The translations under genes and the position numbers were made by a program. Below the pieces are notes generated by a model. The model worked only from the letters and a program-made list of their open reading frames with translations. It was not told where the DNA came from and did no database searches. DNA of 64,000 bases from Lumbricus rubellus (Eukaryota; Annelida; Clitellata; Crassiclitellata; Lumbricidae), in the NCBI GenBank assembly GCA_945859605.1, contig OX243822.1, positions 3,505,879 to 3,569,878 of the forward strand, read 5' to 3'. Positions 12,607-20,200 of this stretch are shown in pieces (the first letter of the stretch is position 1; every line of letters begins with the position of its first letter).

Positions 12607-15144
12607 CATCATCATCATCATTATTATTATTATTATCATCATTATTATTATTAAGCCGATTAAAAAATTCATTAAACAATAATATTATTATGGTTATTAT
12701 TAAGCAATTATTATCATTATTAAGCAACATCCTTTATGGGCCCTTATTGGTCATGGACCACAGTCTGATTTCAGCATCCAGTGGGAAGTCCTAGGGTCAG
12801 TTTATTCACAGAAGGAGATAAGATGGCCATAGGAATTGTAGTAGAGCTACATAAATATGTTAGGGTAGGATTGTAGTAGAGCTATATAAATATGTTACGA
12901 TATGTGGCATAGGATTGTAGTAGAGCTATATAAATGTGTTTGTTATGGTAGGTGGCGCTAGCGTCGTACTGTCATCTGTCTGTGGAGCGGAGAGTATTGT
13001 GCTGTGCTTCTTCTTCACTTCATCAACGTCAGACGCGATTTTCTCAATCATCTCGCGTATCTCGTTCACCTGTCAATCAAACAAGACACACGCCCGCCTG
13101 TTACAGTAATATAATATCATATGGCTCATGAATATTCATAAACTTCTTGGATTAATATTCATCAGCCCAGAATAATATCCATTGGTTCAGATTCTCTCTA
13201 GTTCAGATGGTGAACATTAATTGTATCTGATTAGTATTCATTACCTCACATTAATTCCAATTTCTCTTCCTGAATATACCTTTTTCACCATCTTTCTTCC
13301 TTCATAATAATGACATTCCATCTACTCACCCTTTTACTTTTACTCCTTCCCCTCTTTACCATTCTCCTCTTCTCCATTATCCTCTTCTCCATTATCCTCT
13401 TCTCCATTCTCCTCTTCTCCATTCTCCTCCCTCAATATTCCTCTTCTTCTTCTTCCTCCTCCTCCTCTTTCTTCTCTAATTCTGCTCCTTCTCCTATCCT
13501 CCTTCTCCTCCTCCTCATATTCTTCCCTCTCCTCGATCATCTTCCATCTCCTCTTCCCCTCACCCTCCGCAGCCCATGGCATCTTATCTGCATCCAATTA
13601 ATCATCCAAACAACAATCGTTCATCATCATCATCATCATCAATCGTCGGATCCAATGATCTCTGATCCGCATCAGTCACCACTTGATCCTCAATTTGATC
13701 CTTCGTTTGATCCTCAATTTGATCCTACGTTTTGATCCTCATTGATCCTCATTGATCCTCCGCTTGATCTTCGTCCGTTGTTCGATCATCGACAGATCAG
13801 AATGTGTCACCGTCACACATCATCAATCTCAACACGTCTCATAAAATGCAATTGCAATCCAACCTTACTATATAACGAAACCTCCTCACCATACCCTATC
13901 CAATCAAATTTCACCATAAATTAATGTATTGGATTGTATTAAAATATTTAGAAAGCACTTCAACTAGGGTGAACCGTTCAGAGGCGCTCCCAGTGCGCAA
14001 GGCCACGAGCGAAGAACTTGGTTTTGAGAAAAGGAAATTGGGCGGATGGATACCAACTAGAATCTGAGATCTAGCATATTTAAAAGATAGGAGACCATTA
14101 TAATTATCGATGTAGAGGATGTTCATTAATGCATGCAGATAATTTTGTAGAGAAGGGGGAACACAATGGACACAGTTAAATTTTGTAAGAGCTTGAAACA
14201 TGCAAAGCAGGAAATAAATTCAAAGTGTTCTCACAGAGATTTTCAAATGCAAATTTCTCAGATTCAATCTGTGTGTCATTGGTATTATTAGTTCGATCTG
14301 TTAGAAACCAAAATTAGTGGCTTAAAAGTTGTCAATTTCAACTCATGATCGTGTTCAGACCTTTTCCAAAACCATCTTGCCATACCATTTCCAAGATTTC
14401 CCATCCTACCATACCTTTTCCAATCGCATTGGAAAACTTGGTATCTCACCTAATGCAATTAAAGTTTCCCATGTCTTTCATAATCTGAAAGTTAATTTCA
14501 CTGACAAAACTAACCAGCAATTAGCAAAACAATTTCATATCTCTCCAAATGATTTACCCATAACCAGCTTAAAATGAACATCTAAACATTGTCAACAGGA
14601 CTTCCTTGATTGTTTGGAATAGCACTGTCTGTGACCTGCACTCCATTCTGCGGGACTTGCCTAACCTTTCTTTTTTAATAAACTACTCAATACTTCCTCG
14701 CTGGCCATTCCTGGGTTGGGAGTGCCTCTGAATATGTATCTTGCAGGAACGCTGCTTAAATTCTAGAGATGGACGGATGAATGGATAAACAGACAGAGAG
14801 AGACAGACACACATACAGACACACAGACAGACACATACAGACAGACAGACACAAACACAGACCCACACAGACACACACACAGACCGACGGATGGATGGAT
14901 GGATGGACAGACAGACAGAGAGACAGACAGACACACATACACAGATAGATAGACAGAAATTGCAGTGGAGTTTTATTCTAACATAGTACATTCCATTACA
15001 ATATATTCAATAAATCGATGATTTGATCGCATGTATACCTGTTCAAAGAATTCCTCCATGAACTTGTTGCCATCCGTGTTCATCGTCATGGGAACGCTCT
15101 CACCTGCCTCCTCATCATCATCACTCTGAGCCTGCAATGAACAA

Positions 15145-15208
<64 letters not shown>

Positions 15209-17225
15209 GAAATCATCAACAGTCGCTATCATCATCGAAATCATCACATGATGACAACAATAATAATAATAATCATAATAATAACCATAACCATTATCAT
15301 CCACATCAATATCATCATCACTATTGTCAAGCAACTGGGGAGCTTTTGGTTCCTCGAGCTCGCACTTCTACAAGACAGCGCCGAGCCTTTTCTACTGTGG
15401 GTCCCGCTATCTGGAATGGCCTCCCACTAAACTTGCGACTTATGCCTACGCTAAATTCACCTGCTTTTTATAAGTCACTCAAAACCTATGTTTTAGCTGT
15501 GGCTGGGCTGGGAGCGCCTCTGAGTAGGTTTCTTGAAGAGGCACTATATAAATTCCCGACATGAATGAATGAATGAATGAATGAATGAAACATAACTCTA
15601 ACGAGTCAATTGAACAGTGTGTTCCAATTCTATATAGTATTAGCAGAGATCGTTTTAAAGGTGTTTAAATATCATGGGCAATAATTATTGTGAGTGAATG
15701 ATTTTGTTGCTCAAGATCCATACACAGTAACCGTCTCAGATGAAATAGCGTGTGTCAATTAATCGCAGAGTGCGTTCCCTCTATATTATAGTGTCGGTTA
15801 ACTTTGTGTTAAAGGTGTCTAACTAACTTAGGCAATCGTGAGTGATGAACTTGTTGCTTAAGGTCCCAAAATTAACGCATAGTCGTTGTCATTGTCATCA
15901 TCATGATGACCACAGTAATAATAATCATCATAGCCAAAACCATAACCATCCCCATCACCATCATCATTACTATTTATTGTCGTCATTATCACCAGCAGTA
16001 TTTAATTATACAATTGAATATTATTAAGTGCCACTATACGTACTAATTACGGTACTTTGTTTAATCTTGGTAGTTCTTGATGTCCTATGTGAATTTTATA
16101 TGTGATACTTGTTTACCCGAGTGCTATTTTGCAGCTGGCTATATTAAAGAATATACTCACTCACTTACTTACTTACTTACTTACTATCCAACAACTTGTT
16201 TAGAACTGTTTGGTAGTTACGTTAAGCGCCTTCGTGAGGTTATTGTAAGGTGCTATATAAATGTTCATATACATACATACATACATACATACATTCATTC
16301 ATTCATTCATTCATTTCGTGAATTTATATAGCGCTTCTTCAAGAAACCTACTCAGAGGCGCTCCCAGTCCAGCCACAGCTAAAATAATAGGTTTTGAGCG
16401 ACTTATAAAAAGCAGGTGAATTTAGTCTAGGCATAAGTCGCAAGTTTAGTGGGAGGCCATTCCAGATAGCGGGACCCACAGAAGAAAAGGCTCGGCGCTG
16501 TCTTGTAGAAGTGCGAGCTCGAGGAACCAAAAGCTCCCCCGTTGTCATAGAGCGAAGAGCTCGACGGGCTGCAAGGTCAGAGACAGGTCGACAAAGAATA
16601 GACAGGTATGATGGAGCACAATCAGTAAGGCAACGCCAGACAAGTGCAGCAACTCGGTATGAGATGCGCTGTGAAACAGGGAGCCAGTGAAGAACATCAC
16701 GCATATAAGCAGAGACGGGGGCATATTTAGGAATGCGGCCAATGAGGCGAGCAGCCGAACGAAGAACTCGTTCAAGGCGCCCAATTAGTCCAAGTGGCAG
16801 ACCCATGAGTACCGAACTGCAGTGATCAATTCTACTGGTGACAAAGGCATGGACAAGTGTCAGAGTAGCACTATGAGAGAGAGATCTTGAGACAACTCGG
16901 AGTTGCCGAAGCTGGTAGTAGCAACTGCGAGTGACCAAATTGATATGCTTAGAGAAAGTGAGCTCTTGATCCAGAGTAATTCCAAGGTCGCGGACTGTGA
17001 GAGAGAAAGATATATCAGGGAAAGTTGCTGTTATTAAGTGCAGGTCAATGGATGCCAATTGCCTGCGAGTACCAAACCAGATAAACTGAGTTTTAGAGGG
17101 ATTTAGTAACAAACGATTAGATGCCATCCATGATGTAAGAGCATCAATGGCATTGGACATTAACGATACAGTGGACACTGCATCAGTGGCAAGGCAGTGT
17201 TTTTATGTTTTTATTACATCATTAT

Positions 17226-17285
<60 letters not shown>

Positions 17286-20200
17286 CATACATACATACAT
17301 ACATACATACATACATACATACATACATACATACATACATACATACATACATACATACATACATACATACATACATACATACATACATACATACACACAC
17401 ACATATATACATACATACATACATACAAATAAGCATAGATCAATTGTGCTGAGCAATTGTGAGTGAATGACTTTGCTCAATGTCCTACACAATACTTTAT
17501 TTTTTTATGTTTTTATTACATCATTATTACTATCTTCTTCTTCTTCTTTCTGCTCTTCCATCAGTTTCCTGACGATGAGACCCTTATGAAGTGTCTTCAT
17601 TATAACTATAAAATTATATTATTATTTCTGTGTTTTATTTTACATTTTTGACATGTAACTGGGTGTGAAGCGTCGCTCTTTTACAACTAAAGCCGTCACT
17701 ACTCTGATGCATGCATTTATATGCACGAGAGTTGACTATGGCAGTGCCATTTATGCGGGCTTAACTCTTTCACGCATTAACAAGTTACAATCTGTCCTTA
17801 ATGCTGCAGCTCGCCTGATTGGTGGCATTCCAAAGTTTGGGCATATATCAAATTTTATACGGGAGGAACTGCACTGGTTGCCTATGCAAAAACGTATTGA
17901 GTCTAAGATTCTAATGCTCATGCGTAATTGCCTAGCAGGCCAAGCTCCTATCTATCTTATGGAACTTTGTGTGCCTGTGCTATCCATTCCAGGCCGTAGA
18001 TTCCTTCGCTCTGCAACGCATGGTGACCTGGTTGTTCCTATAGGGCTCGATCTTCCACAGTGCTGCATAGAAGTTTTGCTATGGTCGGTCCGTCTTTCTG
18101 GAATAAGTTACCTATTAGTCTCCGTAATGAACTTCTTTGTCTTTCTTTTCCCTTTTCCGCAAGCGTTTGAAAACCATTCTCTTTGATTATGGTTTGGTGT
18201 CAGGTCGATAGCACCTCTGAGGAGTTCTTTTGAAGTGGCGCTATATAAATGTTCAATTACATTTACAATTACAATGTGTCACCAGGATTAATTTTGTCTA
18301 ATTAAACGAATATACAATAACCAACTGTATGGAGCAATAGGATCGAGTCAATTAATAACTTATATAGTACCGGTTCACTTGGTTTTAAAAGTGTTTAAAT
18401 ATCATCGTCAATAATTGCGAGCGAAGGACTTGTTGCTCAAGTTCCCTACACAGTAACCATCCTATTATAGGAGAAAGGTGGTGTAAATTAATCTCAAAGT
18501 GCCTTCAATTTACATAATTATAGTATCGGTTGATTTTGTTTTAAAGGTGTCTAACTAACAAGGGCAATTGTGAGTGATGAACTTGTTGCTCGAGGTTCCA
18601 ATTAACGCAATAACCGTCTCAGAGGAAATAGCGAGTGTCAATTAATTGCAGAGTGCGTTCCATCTATATATAGTATCTATTCACTTCGTGTTAAAGGTGT
18701 CTAATTATGATGAGCAATTGTGAGTACAGGACTTGTTGCTCAAGGTTCCTACACAGAAAACGTCTTAGAGAAGAAGGAGGAGGATCAAACCCCGTACTCA
18801 TATCGTATCGTAATCTCATAATTTCTAAAGAGCCTCTAAAAAGCCAAGCGCGGGGCACCGGCTTATTCACGAGCGCTGATCATAATTATATCACTCATCA
18901 TGTATTATATGATTTGGGGCACACAGCAGAAATATAAAACCAAATTTCTCTGACAAAATGTAAAGTAATACCAACTATAATAAATTAAATAAAAATATAT
19001 ATTTTCAAATTTTGAAATTAACAATGGGGCAATTAATATATTTTCATGGTCATGTCAAAATTCTGGTTGACATGGAAGTAAACCGACACGTTAACAACTC
19101 ACCAACCGAGATAATAATTTTAAAATAGGTAAGATTGATATAATGGGGAGCGCCAAAGAAAACTTCTACTGCCAATCAGCAACCCAAGAGACTTTAAAAG
19201 ATCGCATCGAAAACCGCACAGAGCCTGAGTGAGGCCCGAGTCCGACACCGAAACCTGCCAAAGACGTTTCTATCGCGGTCAATCGACTCCCTCGAGTAGG
19301 GGCCGGGGTGGGCACCCAATCCCAAGGCACAAAACGCAGGGAGCCGTCAGCAACCAGCCGACCAACCGGGGGTGGGTCAAGCGGGGAATAAAACCGTCGG
19401 CCGTATACATGACGGATGGTTGCAAAACGATTATTATTTCGTGCCGCTAGAATTATATAGTTCTATGTCCACTTTTTGCGAAACTGAGAAAAACGAATTT
19501 TAAGATTTGGTGACGAAAATGTTTTTCCCTGTTTCATTGATGGCGAATAAATTTACATTTTCGGACAACACTATTTTCCCTAGTATGACCTTAATATTTA
19601 TTTTTATCATAATTTAAAATTAATACGAGTAATTTAGATATAAATATGGCAGGGGTGACCATTTTTTGGACATAGAGCAGTATAGTATTGAGATTGTCGC
19701 GATTATGGACATAGAACACCATGATTGCGAGTACTTTGCTCCAAATTATACTGCTCTATCTCGCGCCCCTACAGCTACATAGTTCTATGTCCACTTTTTA
19801 CTAAACTGAGAAAACGAATTTGCATTTTTGGACAACACTGTTTCTCCCTAGTATGACCCTAATGTTTATTTGATCATAATTTAAACTTAATATGAGCAAT
19901 TTATACATATGATTATGGCAGGGTTGACCATTTTTGGACATAATATAGTATCGATAATGTCGCGATCATGGACATAGAACACTGTTATTGCGAGTACTTT
20001 GCTCGAAATTATACTGCTATATCTTCAGCCCTCAATCAGTGAGAAGCTGACCAATATTTTCGAATGAAATTGCTGTGTGTTCAGTATCGAAAGATTACAG
20101 TTTAATACCAGACCATATTTCAACTTCCTGTAGCCTACATAATCCATAGAACTATACAGACATATTAAGTCCACATGCTGAGCACTTATTATTATTTCTG

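Noticed and set aside
17197..17492. Several 60-100-codon frames on both strands of a CATA tract
   Set aside because: Translations of a simple repeat. Open in many frames because the unit lacks stops.
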